Shown here in pieces: positions 14,846-22,971 of a stretch of 47,353 nt of DNA. Source of the DNA: JAKAXG01 sp035702985 (GTDB taxonomy: Bacteria; Actinomycetota; Acidimicrobiia; Acidimicrobiales; Palsa-688); contig DASSZD010000012.1 of NCBI GenBank assembly GCA_035702985.1, positions 1-47,353 on the forward strand, written 5' to 3'. The number at the start of each line of letters is the position of its first letter. The stretch's first letter is position 1. The notes under the pieces were generated by a model. The model saw nothing but the letters and a program-made list of their open reading frames with translations, made no database searches and was not told the origin of the DNA. Made by a program: the position numbers and the translations under genes.

Positions 14846-15040
14846 TCAGCGGGTGACCTTGGTGACCTTGCCGGCCCGGATGCAGGAGGTGCACACGTGG
14901 ATCCGGCGGGGGCTGCCGCCCACCAGCGCCCGGATGCGCTGGATGTTGGGGTTCCACCGCCGCTTGGTGCGGCGATGCGAGTGGCTGATGCTCATACCGA
15001 ACGACGGCCGCTTGCCGCACACCTCACAAACTGCTGCCAT
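14846..15040 (-). CDS. rpmB: 50S ribosomal protein L28 (zinc-binding form)
   Basis: 64 residues. Structural protein of the large ribosomal subunit. It begins MAAVCEVCGKRPSFGMSISHSH, followed by the typical RRTKRRWNPNIQ. Both CxxC pairs are kept (CEVC and CTSC), which makes it the zinc-containing C+ form rather than the zinc-independent paralogue used in zinc starvation. The ATG at 15040 has GAGGTG 11 nt upstream. It is transcribed alone, divergent from the FakA-like gene and convergent to the GAF-BldC gene. Confidence 0.96.
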   Translation of the reverse strand: MAAVCEVCGKRPSFGMSISHSHRRTKRRWNPNIQRIRALVGGSPRRIHVCTSCIRAGKVTKVTR

Positions 15041-15138
15041 CGGTAACCACGCACCTCGTCAGATCACATGCCGGGTCCTGTGCGAACCCGGGGCCGGGGA
15101 GACCCGGGGGACTACCCGCCCGGGCCGGCGGACCAGGT

Positions 15139-15144
15139 TAGCAT
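15139..15144 (+). promoter_or_regulatory. -10 box TAGCAT before the FakA-like gene
   Basis: TAGCAT ends 8 nt before ATG 15153. It predicts a leader of about 1-2 nt. No Shine-Dalgarno is present in the gap. Confidence 0.5.
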
Positions 15145-15152
15145 CCCCCGGC

Positions 15153-16895
15153 ATGGAGACGCAGCAGCGCCTGGCCGCGACAGATCTGGTCGCGGTGACA
15201 GCGGCCTTCCGTGATGCGCTCCGGCGCCACCAGGCGTACATCAACCGCCTCAACGTGTACCCGGTGCCCGACGGAGACACCGGCACCAATATGGCTCTCA
15301 CCGCCGAGTCCGTGCTGCAGGAGATCGAGCGGCGCACCGCCCCCGGCGGCGCCGACCCGAGCAGCGCCGGCGCCGCCCCAGCCGGCGCCGCCCCCGCCGC
15401 CGCCGGCCATGACATGGAGACCGTGGCGGCGGCCATCAGTTACGGGTCCCTGATGGGCGCCCGGGGCAACTCCGGGGTCATCCTCTCGCAGATCCTGAGG
15501 GGCCTGGCCGACGCCGTGCGGGACGCGGACGCCATCGAGGCCAAGGTGATGGCCGACGGTCTGCGCCGGGCGGCGGAAGGGGCGTACTCGGCGGTGCAGA
15601 ACCCGGTGGAGGGCACCATCTTGACCGTGATCCGGGCGGCTGCCGAAGGAGCCAGCGCCACCGACTCGGGTGCCGGCCTGGTGGCCGTGCTCGAGGCGGC
15701 GCACGCCTCGGCCGGCGACGCCCTGGCCCGCACCCCCGAGATGCTGCCGGTGCTGCGCAGGGCGGGGGTGGTGGACTCGGGCGGGGCCGGGCTGATGCTG
15801 TTGTTCGACGCCTTCCTGCACGTGGCGGCCGGGCGGCCGCTGCCCGAACCGCCGGCGGGTGCCGATCCGTCGGCGGGTGCCGACACCGCCTCGGTGGTGG
15901 CCGCCGGCGCCGACCTGACCGGTCACGCCGAGGGGGAGGATGTGGGCAGCCTGCGCTACGAGGTCATGTACCTGCTGGAGGCCCCCGACGAGCTCGTGCC
16001 GGCCTTCCGCGAGGTGTGGGCCGGCATCGGCGACTCCATCGTCGTGGTCGGCGGCGACGGGCTGTGGAACTGCCATATCCACACCGACGACATCGGCGCC
16101 GCCGTCGAGGCGGCCCTCGAGGCGGGCCGGCCCCGCGACATCCGGGTCACCGACCTGTTCGAGCAGGTGGAGGAGGAGCGGTGGGTCCGGGCCGCGGCCG
16201 GGACCGAGGCCGAGGGGGAGGGGCCGGAGGAGCCGGTGCACTGCTCGGTGGTGGCGGTGTGCACGGGTGACGGGATCCGGCGCATATTCCGCTCGCTCGG
16301 CGTGCACCACGTGGTCAGCGGCGGTCAGTCCATGAACCCGTCCACGTCGGATCTGCTCGACGCCATCGAGAAGGCCCGCAGCGACGAGGTCGTCCTGCTG
16401 CCCAACAACAAGAACATCGTGCCGGTGGCCGAGCAGGCCGCGCTGCAGGCGTCCAAACCGGTGCGGGTCATCCCCACCCGGGGCATACAGGAGGGTTTCG
16501 CCGCCCTCCTGGAGTACGACCCCGAGGGCGATGCCGAATCCAACGCCGAGCTCATGACCGAGTCGGCCTCCCGGGTGGTGGCCGGCGAGGTGACGCGGGC
16601 GGTCCGGCCCAGCAGCTACGACGGCGGCCCCATCGCCGAGGGTGACTTCCTCGGCATCTCCCGCGAGCGCATCGAGGTGGTGGCGCCCGACCTGGCCGGG
16701 GCGGCCGCCGGCCTGCTCGACAAGCTCATCTCGCCGGACCACCACGAGATCGTCACGATCATCGCCGGGGAGGGCTCGACCGCCGCCGACACCCGCCGGA
16801 TCACCGAGTGGATGTCGGAGCATCACCCGGACGTGGCCGCCGAGGTCCACCCCGGCGGCCAGCCGCTGTACCCGTACCTGTTCAGCATCGAGTAA
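15153..16895 (+). CDS. DhaL-domain kinase, FakA/YloV-like (fatty acid kinase family)
   Basis: 580 residues. N-terminal DhaL (DAK2) ATP-binding domain to about residue 226, with the metal-binding aspartates in NVYPVPDGDTGTNM (from about residue 34) and the nucleotide loop MGARGNSGVILSQILRG. A middle domain holds YEVMYLLEAPDELVPAFREVW and VVVGGDGLWNCHIHTDD, and the C-terminal domain resembles DegV (SVVAVCTGDGIRRIFRSLG, LLPNNKNIVPVAEQAA). This architecture matches FakA, which phosphorylates fatty acids carried by FakB for lipid synthesis. No fakB gene is in the window; plsX and acpP, functionally related, are 5-6 kb downstream. ATG 15153 is preceded by a TAGCAT box. Confidence 0.9.
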   Translation: METQQRLAATDLVAVTAAFRDALRRHQAYINRLNVYPVPDGDTGTNMALTAESVLQEIERRTAPGGADPSSAGAAPAGAAPAAAGHDMETVAAAISYGSLMGARGNSGVILSQILRGLADAVRDADAIEAKVMADGLRRAAEGAYSAVQNPVEGTILTVIRAAAEGASATDSGAGLVAVLEAAHASAGDALARTPEMLPVLRRAGVVDSGGAGLMLLFDAFLHVAAGRPLPEPPAGADPSAGADTASVVAAGADLTGHAEGEDVGSLRYEVMYLLEAPDELVPAFREVWAGIGDSIVVVGGDGLWNCHIHTDDIGAAVEAALEAGRPRDIRVTDLFEQVEEERWVRAAAGTEAEGEGPEEPVHCSVVAVCTGDGIRRIFRSLGVHHVVSGGQSMNPSTSDLLDAIEKARSDEVVLLPNNKNIVPVAEQAALQASKPVRVIPTRGIQEGFAALLEYDPEGDAESNAELMTESASRVVAGEVTRAVRPSSYDGGPIAEGDFLGISRERIEVVAPDLAGAAAGLLDKLISPDHHEIVTIIAGEGSTAADTRRITEWMSEHHPDVAAEVHPGGQPLYPYLFSIE

Positions 16896-16962
16896 CGCCC
16901 CCCGGGGGCGGCCCGCCGGCCGGCCGCCGGTCGGACCGCCCCGTGCCGACACCCGCCGGCAA

Positions 16963-16968
16963 TACCGT
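16963..16968 (+). promoter_or_regulatory. -10 box TACCGT before recG
   Basis: TACCGT ends 8 nt before the recG ATG (16977), predicting a near-leaderless mRNA. Confidence 0.45.
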
Positions 16969-16976
16969 GGACGGCG

Positions 16977-19091
16977 ATGAAGTCCCTGCCGGAACTGGCC
17001 GAGATCGACGTGGACCGCCTGAAGGGGGTCGGCCCCAAGCACCGTGACGCCCTGGCCGAGATGGGCATCCACACGGTGCTGGACCTGGTGACGTTCTATC
17101 CCCGCCGCTACATCGACCGGACCAACCAGGTGTCGATCGCCGACCTGGTCGACGGCGAGCAGGCCATGGTGCTGGCCACCGTCCGCAAGGTGGCGGCCCG
17201 CAGGACCCGCCAGGGGCGGTCCCTGGTCGAGGTGGACCTGTTCGACGGTTCCAGCTACCTGAGGGTCACGTTCTTCAACCAGGCGTGGCGGGCCCGCCAG
17301 CTGCACGACGGCATGCAGATCATCGTGTTCGGCAAGGTGGAGCGGTTCCGGGGCCGGCGCCAGATGACCAACCCGGTTGTGGACCTGGTGGGGGACCGGA
17401 CCGGCCGGATCGTGCCGGTCTACCCGCAGTCGGAGAAGGCCGGGCTGATGACCTGGCAGATCGCCGAGTGGGTGGCCGAGGCGTTGCGGCGGGTCCGGTC
17501 CCTGTCCGACCCCCTCCCCCCGGCCCGGCGCGACGAACTGGACCTGGCCGGCCGGGACTGGGCGGTGCACCACATCCACGAGCCGGAGTCCATGGGCGCC
17601 GCCCAGAAGGCCCGCCAGCGGCTGGCCTTCGACGAGCTCCTGCGCCTGCAGCTGGTGCTGGTGATGCGCAAGCGGGCCGTCGAGCGCGACGCCGTCGGGC
17701 TGCGCCACGTGATCGACGGGGACCTCCTCGAACGGTTCCGCCGGTCCCTGCCCTTCCCGCTCACCGGGGCCCAGCGGCGGGCCGTAGCCGAGATCGGCGA
17801 CGACATGGCCGGCCCCCACCCGATGCACCGGCTGTTGCAGGGGGACGTGGGGTCGGGCAAGACGGTGGTGGCGGTGGCGGCCCTGCTCATCGCCGTCCAG
17901 GGCGGCCATCAGGGGGCCCTCATGGCGCCCACCGAGGTCCTGGCCGAACAGCACCACGCCGGGGTGTCCCGCCTGCTGGCCGGTCTGGAGGTGCCGAGCG
18001 ACCAGACCCTGTTCGCCGACCGGCCCCTGGAGGTGGCGCTGCTGACCAACCGCACCACCGCCGCGGAGCGCAACCGGCTGCAGGCCCGCCTGGCCGAGGG
18101 GACGGTGGACATCCTCATCGGCACCCACGCTCTGCTCACCGAGTCGGTGGCGTTCCGGTCCCTCGGCTGCGTCGTGATAGACGAGCAGCACCGCTTCGGG
18201 GTGGAGCAGCGGGCCGCCCTGCGGGACAAAGGTCCCGGCCAGGTGGTCCCCGACGTCCTGGTCATGACGGCCACCCCCATTCCCCGCACGGCGGCCATGA
18301 CCGTCTACGGCGACCTGGACACCACGGTGCTGGACGAGCTGCCCCCCGGCCGGACCCCGATCACCACCACCTGGGCCCGGGGCCCGGTCGAGGAGGCCGC
18401 CGTGTGGGCCACCGTCCTACGGGAGGTGGAGGCCGGGCACCAGGCGTACGTGGTGTGCCCTCTCATCGACGAATCGGAGCGGGTGCAGGCCAGGTCGGCC
18501 TCCGAGGAGTTCGAGAGGCTGGCCTCCGGGGAGCTGGCCGGACTGCGGTTGGGCCTCCTGCACGGCCAGATGCCGGCCCGGGACAAGGAGGCGGTGATGG
18601 ACTCGTACCGCCGGCGGGAGCTGGACGTCCTGGTCTCGACCACCGTGATCGAGGTGGGCGTGGACGTGCCCAACGCCACCGTCATGGTCATCGAGGACGC
18701 CGACCGCTTCGGGATCGCCCAGCTGCACCAGCTGCGGGGCCGGGTCGGGCGGGGCTCGGACCGCTCCTGGTGCTTCCTGCTGGGAGAGGGGTTGGGGCCG
18801 GACTCGGAGGAGCGCCTGGGGGCCCTGGAGCGCACCACCGACGGCTTCGAGCTGGCCGAGGTCGATCTGGAGCTCCGCGGCGAAGGGACCATCCTGGGGA
18901 CCCGCCAGAAGGGGGCGACCGACCTCAAGCTGGCTTCCCTGCGCCGGGACAAGGAGCTGGTGGCGGTGGCCCGCCGGGTGGCCTTCTCCCTGGTGGACGA
19001 GGACCCCGGCCTGGAGTCCCACCGGGACCTGGCCGACGAGATCAGCCTCATGCTCGACGAGGAGGACCGGGACTTCCTGTTCAAGAGCTGA
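16977..19091 (+). CDS. recG: ATP-dependent DNA helicase RecG
   Basis: 704 residues, full length. It remodels stalled forks and branched DNA. The N-terminal wedge/OB domain (about 55-140: VLATVRKVAARRTRQ, YLRVTFFNQ) is followed by the SF2 motor: Walker A GDVGSGKT near 289-296, DEQHRFG at 402-408, TATPIPRT, and the second RecA lobe with STTVIEVGVDVPNAT and QLHQLRGRVGRG. The C-terminal TRG region (ELAEVDLELRGEGTILGTRQ) is complete. It starts exactly at MKSLPELAEIDVDRLKGVGPKH, the family N-terminus. It is co-directional with the FakA-like gene, an order also seen in Firmicutes (yloV-recG) and Actinobacteria. Confidence 0.96.
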   Translation: MKSLPELAEIDVDRLKGVGPKHRDALAEMGIHTVLDLVTFYPRRYIDRTNQVSIADLVDGEQAMVLATVRKVAARRTRQGRSLVEVDLFDGSSYLRVTFFNQAWRARQLHDGMQIIVFGKVERFRGRRQMTNPVVDLVGDRTGRIVPVYPQSEKAGLMTWQIAEWVAEALRRVRSLSDPLPPARRDELDLAGRDWAVHHIHEPESMGAAQKARQRLAFDELLRLQLVLVMRKRAVERDAVGLRHVIDGDLLERFRRSLPFPLTGAQRRAVAEIGDDMAGPHPMHRLLQGDVGSGKTVVAVAALLIAVQGGHQGALMAPTEVLAEQHHAGVSRLLAGLEVPSDQTLFADRPLEVALLTNRTTAAERNRLQARLAEGTVDILIGTHALLTESVAFRSLGCVVIDEQHRFGVEQRAALRDKGPGQVVPDVLVMTATPIPRTAAMTVYGDLDTTVLDELPPGRTPITTTWARGPVEEAAVWATVLREVEAGHQAYVVCPLIDESERVQARSASEEFERLASGELAGLRLGLLHGQMPARDKEAVMDSYRRRELDVLVSTTVIEVGVDVPNATVMVIEDADRFGIAQLHQLRGRVGRGSDRSWCFLLGEGLGPDSEERLGALERTTDGFELAEVDLELRGEGTILGTRQKGATDLKLASLRRDKELVAVARRVAFSLVDEDPGLESHRDLADEISLMLDEEDRDFLFKS

Positions 19092-19135
19092 CCGCGCCGC
19101 CGTCCGTTCCGTCCGTTCCGACCGGGCCGCGCCCC

Positions 19136-19306
19136 TCAACCCTCTGGCTGGTCCTCCGGCACCACCAGGTCCCAGCGGTCCAGGCACTCCGAGCACCGGT
19201 AGGCGACGATGTCGCCCGGCTGGGGCGGGTCGTCGTCCGGCCAGGTGGTCAGGAGGTGGGCCACCCCTCCGCAGTCGATGCAGGTGATCGTGGTCTCTGG
19301 TGTCAC
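19136..19306 (-). CDS. Small zinc-ribbon protein
   Basis: 56 residues from GTG at 19304-19306. Two CxxC pairs 31 residues apart (ITCIDCGG and YRCSECL) suggest a zinc ribbon. Between them lies an acidic/Pro segment (TTWPDDDPPQPGDIV). The C-terminus is acidic (VVPEDQPEG). Small free zinc ribbons of this type are common in actinobacteria and have no assigned role. It is convergent to recG (44 nt between stops) and divergent from rsmD, with only 18 nt between the start codons. Coding is supported by the motif and position; the protein could also be longer on an upstream start, but that would run into rsmD. Confidence 0.65.
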   Translation of the reverse strand: MTPETTITCIDCGGVAHLLTTWPDDDPPQPGDIVAYRCSECLDRWDLVVPEDQPEG

Positions 19307-19311
19307 CCGGG

Positions 19312-19317
19312 TAGTTT
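19312..19317 (+). promoter_or_regulatory. -10 box TAGTTT, leaderless start of rsmD
   Basis: TAGTTT ends 7 nt before the GTG of rsmD (19325), within the 18-nt gap to the divergent zinc-ribbon gene. The spacing fits transcription starting on the GTG itself. Confidence 0.5.
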
Positions 19318-19324
19318 GACCGCG

Positions 19325-19888
19325 GTGAGGGTGGTCGGTGGAACGGCCCGAGGCAGGCACCTGCGGGCCCCGAGCAGCGGTTCGACCCGGCCCACGGGTG
19401 ACCGCGTCCGGGAAGCGCTGTTCTCCATGCTCACCAGCCTGGACCGGATCGAGGGGTCCACCGTCCTGGACCTGTTCGCCGGTAGCGGCGCCCTGGGTAT
19501 CGAGAGCCTGAGCCGGGGCGCGGCCCGGGCCGTGTTCGTCGATTCGAGCGCCGAGGCGGTGGCCGCCATCCGCGAGAACCTGGCGGTGCTGGGCCCCGAT
19601 CAGGACAAGGCCACCGTCGTGCGGTCCGACGCCCTGCGGTTCCTCGCCGGCGCCCCCGGCTTCGACCTGGTCCTGGCCGACCCCCCCTACAGCTACGACC
19701 GGTGGCCGGAGCTGCTGGACCTGCTGGTCGGCGGCACCGGGCTGCTGGTGGCCGAGACGGGGTCGCCCTGGGAACCGGGGCCGGGGTGGGAGACTGTGAA
19801 GGTGAAGAAATACGGCGGTACGGTTGTGTCGATCGCTCAACCGGCCGTTCCTGTCTCGGTCCCGCCGGCCGAAGAAGGTGAGATTTGA
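19325..19888 (+). CDS. rsmD: 16S rRNA (guanine966-N2)-methyltransferase
   Basis: 187 residues from GTG 19325. SAM-dependent methyltransferase that modifies G966 of 16S rRNA. Family features: MRVVGGTARGR and TRPTGDRVREALFSML at the N-terminus, the SAM loop VLDLFAGSGALGIESLSRGA, VDSSAEAV, and the catalytic amino-methylase motif DPPYSY (normally DPPY). The stop overlaps the coaD start (TTGA, 19885-19888), the very common rsmD-coaD coupling. Confidence 0.95.
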   Translation: MRVVGGTARGRHLRAPSSGSTRPTGDRVREALFSMLTSLDRIEGSTVLDLFAGSGALGIESLSRGAARAVFVDSSAEAVAAIRENLAVLGPDQDKATVVRSDALRFLAGAPGFDLVLADPPYSYDRWPELLDLLVGGTGLLVAETGSPWEPGPGWETVKVKKYGGTVVSIAQPAVPVSVPPAEEGEI

Positions 19889-20382
19889 GAACCGCGCTTT
19901 TCCCGGGATCGTTCGATCCGTTCCACAACGGCCATCTCGAGGTCGTGGAGACGGCGTCCAAGCTGTTCGACCATGTGGTGGTGGCGCCCATGCGCAACAC
20001 CCAGAAGGGCGAGCCCCTCTTCGATCTCGACGAGCGGCTGCAGATGATCGGCGACTCGGTGGCCCACCTGTCCAACGTGTCGCTGTCGTCGTTCTCCAGC
20101 CTGGTCGTCGATCTGGCCGGCCAGGTCGGCGCCGACGTGATCATCAAGGGCCTGAGGGTGGCGTCCGACGCCGAGGCGGAGCTGCAGCAGGCCCAGATGA
20201 ACAAGAAGGTGGCCGGGATCGAGACCCTGTTCATCCCCTGCTCGTCGGAGTACTCGTTCATCGCCTCCAAGTACGTCCGGGATTTCGCCCGCTTCGGGGG
20301 TGCGGACCGGATCGGATCCACCGTTCCGGGTCCGGTCCTGGTGAAGCTGAAGGAAAAATTCGTGGACGGGTGCTCGGCATGA
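19885..20382 (+). CDS. coaD: Pantetheine-phosphate adenylyltransferase
   Basis: 165 residues. It makes dephospho-CoA from 4'-phosphopantetheine and ATP. Nucleotidyltransferase signature FPGSFDPFHNGHLEVV (HxGH), then PMRNTQKGEPLFDLDERLQM, IIKGLRVASDAEAELQQAQMNKKV, and the SSEYSFIASKYVRD segment. The start is TTG in an overlap with the rsmD stop. The stop overlaps the next gene's ATG (ATGA, 20379-20382). A three-gene coupled unit. Confidence 0.96.
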   Translation: MRTALFPGSFDPFHNGHLEVVETASKLFDHVVVAPMRNTQKGEPLFDLDERLQMIGDSVAHLSNVSLSSFSSLVVDLAGQVGADVIIKGLRVASDAEAELQQAQMNKKVAGIETLFIPCSSEYSFIASKYVRDFARFGGADRIGSTVPGPVLVKLKEKFVDGCSA

Positions 20383-20951
20383 GCGTCGACGGCGAACCTC
20401 TGGTAGCTGACACCGAGGGCCTGGTCCGCCAGGTCATCGACATCATCGAAGGCACCCGGGCGCTGCCCCTGTCCTCGTCGGTCAAGCTGGACAACAAGGA
20501 CGAGGTCCTCGAGCTGCTGCACGAGGCCTGCGACCGCCTGCCGGCCGAGACCAGGCAGGCCCGCTGGATGCTCAAGGAACGGGAGGAGTTCCTGGCCAAG
20601 ATGCAGCGGGAGGGGGACGACCTGGTCCAGGCCGCCCGGCTCCAGGCCGAGCGGATGGTGCAGCGGACCGAGATCGTCCGGGAGGCGCAGGTCGCCGCCC
20701 GGCGTATCGTCGAGGAGGCCCGCGACGAGGCCCGCCGCCTCCGCCTGGAGGCCGAGGACTACTGCGACCAGAAGCTGGCCGCGTTCGAGGTGGTGCTCGA
20801 CCGCACCATCAAGACGGTGGCCGCCGGCCGTCAGAAGCTGTCGGTCACCCCGCCACCCATCCAGGACGGCCCCGACCAGCGCATCGCCGGGGTCCACAGC
20901 GACGACGGGTCCTTCGCCGACGAGGGGTTCTTCGACCAGGACCGGTTCTGA
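20379..20951 (+). CDS. Coiled-coil protein (DivIVA/F-ATPase-b-like helix)
   Basis: 190 residues, coupled to coaD by ATGA. Residues about 65-155 are one long charged helix (REEFLAKMQREGDDLVQAARL, then VQRTEIVREAQVAARRIVEEARDEARRLRLEAEDYCDQKL) with heptad-like Ala/Leu spacing, like DivIVA-type or ATP-synthase b-subunit coiled coils. The C-terminus is acidic and disordered (DDGSFADEGFFDQDRF). No membrane helix. Actinobacteria often have such a protein between coaD and the yceD-rpmF genes; a role in cell-pole or cell-wall organisation is inferred from resemblance to DivIVA-like proteins and is unproven. Confidence 0.75.
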   Translation: MSVDGEPLVADTEGLVRQVIDIIEGTRALPLSSSVKLDNKDEVLELLHEACDRLPAETRQARWMLKEREEFLAKMQREGDDLVQAARLQAERMVQRTEIVREAQVAARRIVEEARDEARRLRLEAEDYCDQKLAAFEVVLDRTIKTVAAGRQKLSVTPPPIQDGPDQRIAGVHSDDGSFADEGFFDQDRF

Positions 20952-20992
20952 AGCGCATCTCCGCGCTCGGCCCGGTGGCGGCGGCCCCAACG

Positions 20993-20998
20993 TAGTCT
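20993..20998 (+). promoter_or_regulatory. -10 box TAGTCT, leaderless start of yceD-like gene
   Basis: TAGTCT ends 6 nt before ATG 21005, placing the expected transcript start at or next to the A of the ATG. Confidence 0.5.
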
Positions 20999-21004
20999 GG
21001 TGTC

Positions 21005-21568
21005 ATGACCACCAATCCCTGGCTGGTCCCGATCACGAACCTGCGGCGCTCGCACGGGAACCGGCGGGAGGAGTGCCGGTCCGGCCGGGTGGGCGAGCTG
21101 CGTGTCGCCGACAGCGTGGTGGGTGCCAACGAGACCGTCGAGGCGGACGCCGTGCTCGATTCCGTCGACGGCGGCATCGAGGTGACCGCCTCGGTCACCG
21201 CTCCGTGGACGGGGGAGTGCCGGCGCTGTCTGAAGCCGGTCGGCGGCGTGGTGCGGGCCCGGGTGCGGGAGGTGTACCGACCCCGGCCGCCGGGCGAGGC
21301 TCCCGACGAGGACGAGGAGACCTACCCCCTGTCGGGCGAGCTGCTCGACCTGAGACCCCTGGTGCGCGACGCCGTCCTGCTCGAACTTCCGATCGCCCCG
21401 CTGTGCCGGCCGGACTGCGCCGGCCTGTGCCCGTCGTGCGGGGCCGACCTCAACGACGGCCCCTGCGGGTGCCCGCCCCCGGCAGCAGATCCCCGCTGGG
21501 CCGCCCTGGACGCCCTGCGCGAGCAGGCGCAGGGGGCGCCGCCGGCCGGGCCCGCCGCCTCCACCTAG
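21005..21568 (+). CDS. YceD/DUF177 family protein
   Basis: 187 residues. DUF177 proteins affect 23S rRNA accumulation and typically lie next to rpmF, as here. The core shows VTAPWTGECRRCLKPVGGVV, the usual single CxxC after the beta region, and a C-terminal Cys cluster (CRPDCAGLCPSC, then CGC) that may bind zinc. DLRPLVRDAVLLELPIAPLC is the family's central helix. A proline/alanine tail follows. ATG 21005 directly follows a TAGTCT box. Together with rpmF and plsX it forms the classical yceD-rpmF-plsX order. Confidence 0.88.
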   Translation: MTTNPWLVPITNLRRSHGNRREECRSGRVGELRVADSVVGANETVEADAVLDSVDGGIEVTASVTAPWTGECRRCLKPVGGVVRARVREVYRPRPPGEAPDEDEETYPLSGELLDLRPLVRDAVLLELPIAPLCRPDCAGLCPSCGADLNDGPCGCPPPAADPRWAALDALREQAQGAPPAGPAAST

Positions 21569-21589
21569 ACTGCTCCGGGCGCCTAGACT
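21566..21589 (+). promoter_or_regulatory. Two tandem TAGACT boxes before rpmF
   Basis: TAGACT occurs at 21566-21571 (its TAG is the yceD stop) and again at 21584-21589, in the repeated string CCTAGACTG. Both fit TANNNT. If used as -10 boxes they would give rpmF leaders of about 145 and 127 nt. The first copy may be forced by coding. Confidence 0.35.
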
Positions 21590-21722
21590 GTCCCGGCCGT
21601 GTGGAGTGGCCGGTCCGGCCGTCTGCCCGCCGCGGCGATCCGGGCTCCGTCCCCGGCCCGTCCGTCCCCAGTTACGAGCTTGTCGCCCGCCCCGGTCGAC
21701 ACCACAGAGAAGGTCCCTGCAC

Positions 21723-21902
21723 ATGGCTGTCCCCAAGAAGAAGACCTCCAAGGCGAAGAGCCGGAGCCGTCGGGCCAGTGCGTGGTCGCTGACCGTGCCG
21801 GCCCGCAGCATCTGCCCCCAGTGCCACAACGCCAAGTTGCCGCACGTGGTGTGCCCCACCTGCGGCTGGTACAAGGGACGCCAGGCCATCGACGTTGGCT
21901 GA
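21723..21902 (+). CDS. rpmF: 50S ribosomal protein L32 (zinc-binding form)
   Basis: 59 residues: MAVPKKKTSKAKSRSRRA at the start, then a zinc ribbon CPQC...CPTC, so it is the C+ zinc form. AGAAGG lies about 9 nt before the ATG. The last residues overlap the plsX start by 8 nt (21895-21902), so plsX is translationally coupled. This links a ribosomal protein to phospholipid synthesis, a conserved arrangement. Confidence 0.96.
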   Translation: MAVPKKKTSKAKSRSRRASAWSLTVPARSICPQCHNAKLPHVVCPTCGWYKGRQAIDVG

Positions 21903-22926
21903 CCCCGACCCGGGCCTGGGCGCGGGCCGCGGGTCCGCCGCCGGGCTACCGGTCGCCATAGACGCCATGGGCGGGGACCGGGCGCCGGCCGAGATCATCG
22001 CCGGGGCCGTCCGGGCGGCCGAGGCCGGCCATCCCATCCTGCTGGTCGGAGACCCGGAGCGCATGGGTGACACCGGGGGCCTGCCCGTCCTGGCCGCCCG
22101 CGAGGTCATCGAGATGCACGACGACCCGGCCCGGTCGGTCCGCACCAAGAAGGACTCGTCGCTGATCAGGGCCGCCGAAGCCGTACGCGACGGCCGGGCC
22201 TGCGCCATGGTCAGCGCCGGCAACACCGGGGCGACCATGGCCAGCGCCCTGTTCAGGATGGGCCGCATCCGGGGGGTGGCCCGGCCGGCCATCGCCACCG
22301 TCATCCCGGTGCCCGGCGGGTCGCCGACCATCCTGCTCGACGCCGGCGCCAACGCCGAGTGCAGCGCAGCGTGGCTGGTGCAGTTCGCCCAGATGGGGTC
22401 GGTGCTGTCCCGGCTGCGCTTCGGGGTGGACAAGCCCAGGGTGGGCCTGCTCTCCATCGGGGAGGAGCCCGGCAAGGGCAACCCGCTGGCCAAGGAGGCC
22501 CACGCCCTGCTGGCCGCCGGCGACGCCGGCCCGTCGGTCAACTTCATCGGCAACGTCGAGGGTCGCGACGTGATGTCCGACGCCGCCGACGTGGTGGTCA
22601 CTGACGGCTTCACCGGCAACGTGGTGCTCAAGACCCTCGAGGGGTCCATGAAGTTCGCCTTCAGGGCGGTGCTCGAGGCTCTCGGTTCCGAATCGGTGCC
22701 CAGGGACGCCTCCGACGCCCTGACCGGGGCCCTGCTGCCGCTGGCCGCCGAGCTCGACCCCGACACCTACGGGGGGGCCGTCCTTTTGGGGGTCGAGGGC
22801 GTGTGCATCATCAGCCACGGATCCTCTTCCGCCCGGGCCATCGTCAACGCCGTGGGGGTGGCCCACCGGGCCGTGGCCGACGGGCTGGTGGAGCAGCTGC
22901 GCTCGGCCATCTCCCCGTCCGTCTGA
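21895..22926 (+). CDS. plsX: Phosphate acyltransferase PlsX
   Basis: 343 residues. It converts acyl-ACP to acyl-phosphate at the membrane surface, the first step of the PlsX/PlsY route to phosphatidic acid. The family start VAIDAMGGDRAPAEIIAGAV is preceded by a ~20-residue Gly/Ala extension. Also seen: SAGNTGATMASALF, LLDAGANAECSAAWLVQFAQMG, NFIGNVEGRDVMSDAADVVVTDGFTGNV, and the C-terminal GGAVLLGVEGVCIISHGSSSARAI. The start is TTG at 21895 inside rpmF; no ATG or GTG is available between this TTG and the conserved region. acpP, its partner, follows 45 nt later. Confidence 0.95.
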   Translation: MADPDPGLGAGRGSAAGLPVAIDAMGGDRAPAEIIAGAVRAAEAGHPILLVGDPERMGDTGGLPVLAAREVIEMHDDPARSVRTKKDSSLIRAAEAVRDGRACAMVSAGNTGATMASALFRMGRIRGVARPAIATVIPVPGGSPTILLDAGANAECSAAWLVQFAQMGSVLSRLRFGVDKPRVGLLSIGEEPGKGNPLAKEAHALLAAGDAGPSVNFIGNVEGRDVMSDAADVVVTDGFTGNVVLKTLEGSMKFAFRAVLEALGSESVPRDASDALTGALLPLAAELDPDTYGGAVLLGVEGVCIISHGSSSARAIVNAVGVAHRAVADGLVEQLRSAISPSV

Positions 22927-22942
22927 CCGGCCGGCCGCCGAG

Positions 22943-22948
22943 TAGAAT
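22943..22948 (+). promoter_or_regulatory. -10 box TAGAAT before acpP
   Basis: TAGAAT in the 45-nt plsX-acpP gap; the predicted start near 22955 gives a ~17-nt leader carrying the strong site GAAGGAGAG before ATG 22972. TCTGAC at 22922-22927 could be a weak -35 (15-nt spacing). Confidence 0.4.
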
Positions 22949-22971
22949 CGCCCGGTCGAGAAGGAGAGCCA

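Noticed and set aside
15138..18191. 1017-codon minus-strand frame opposite the FakA-like and recG genes
   Set aside because: Spans two well-supported plus-strand genes and carries no family motif.
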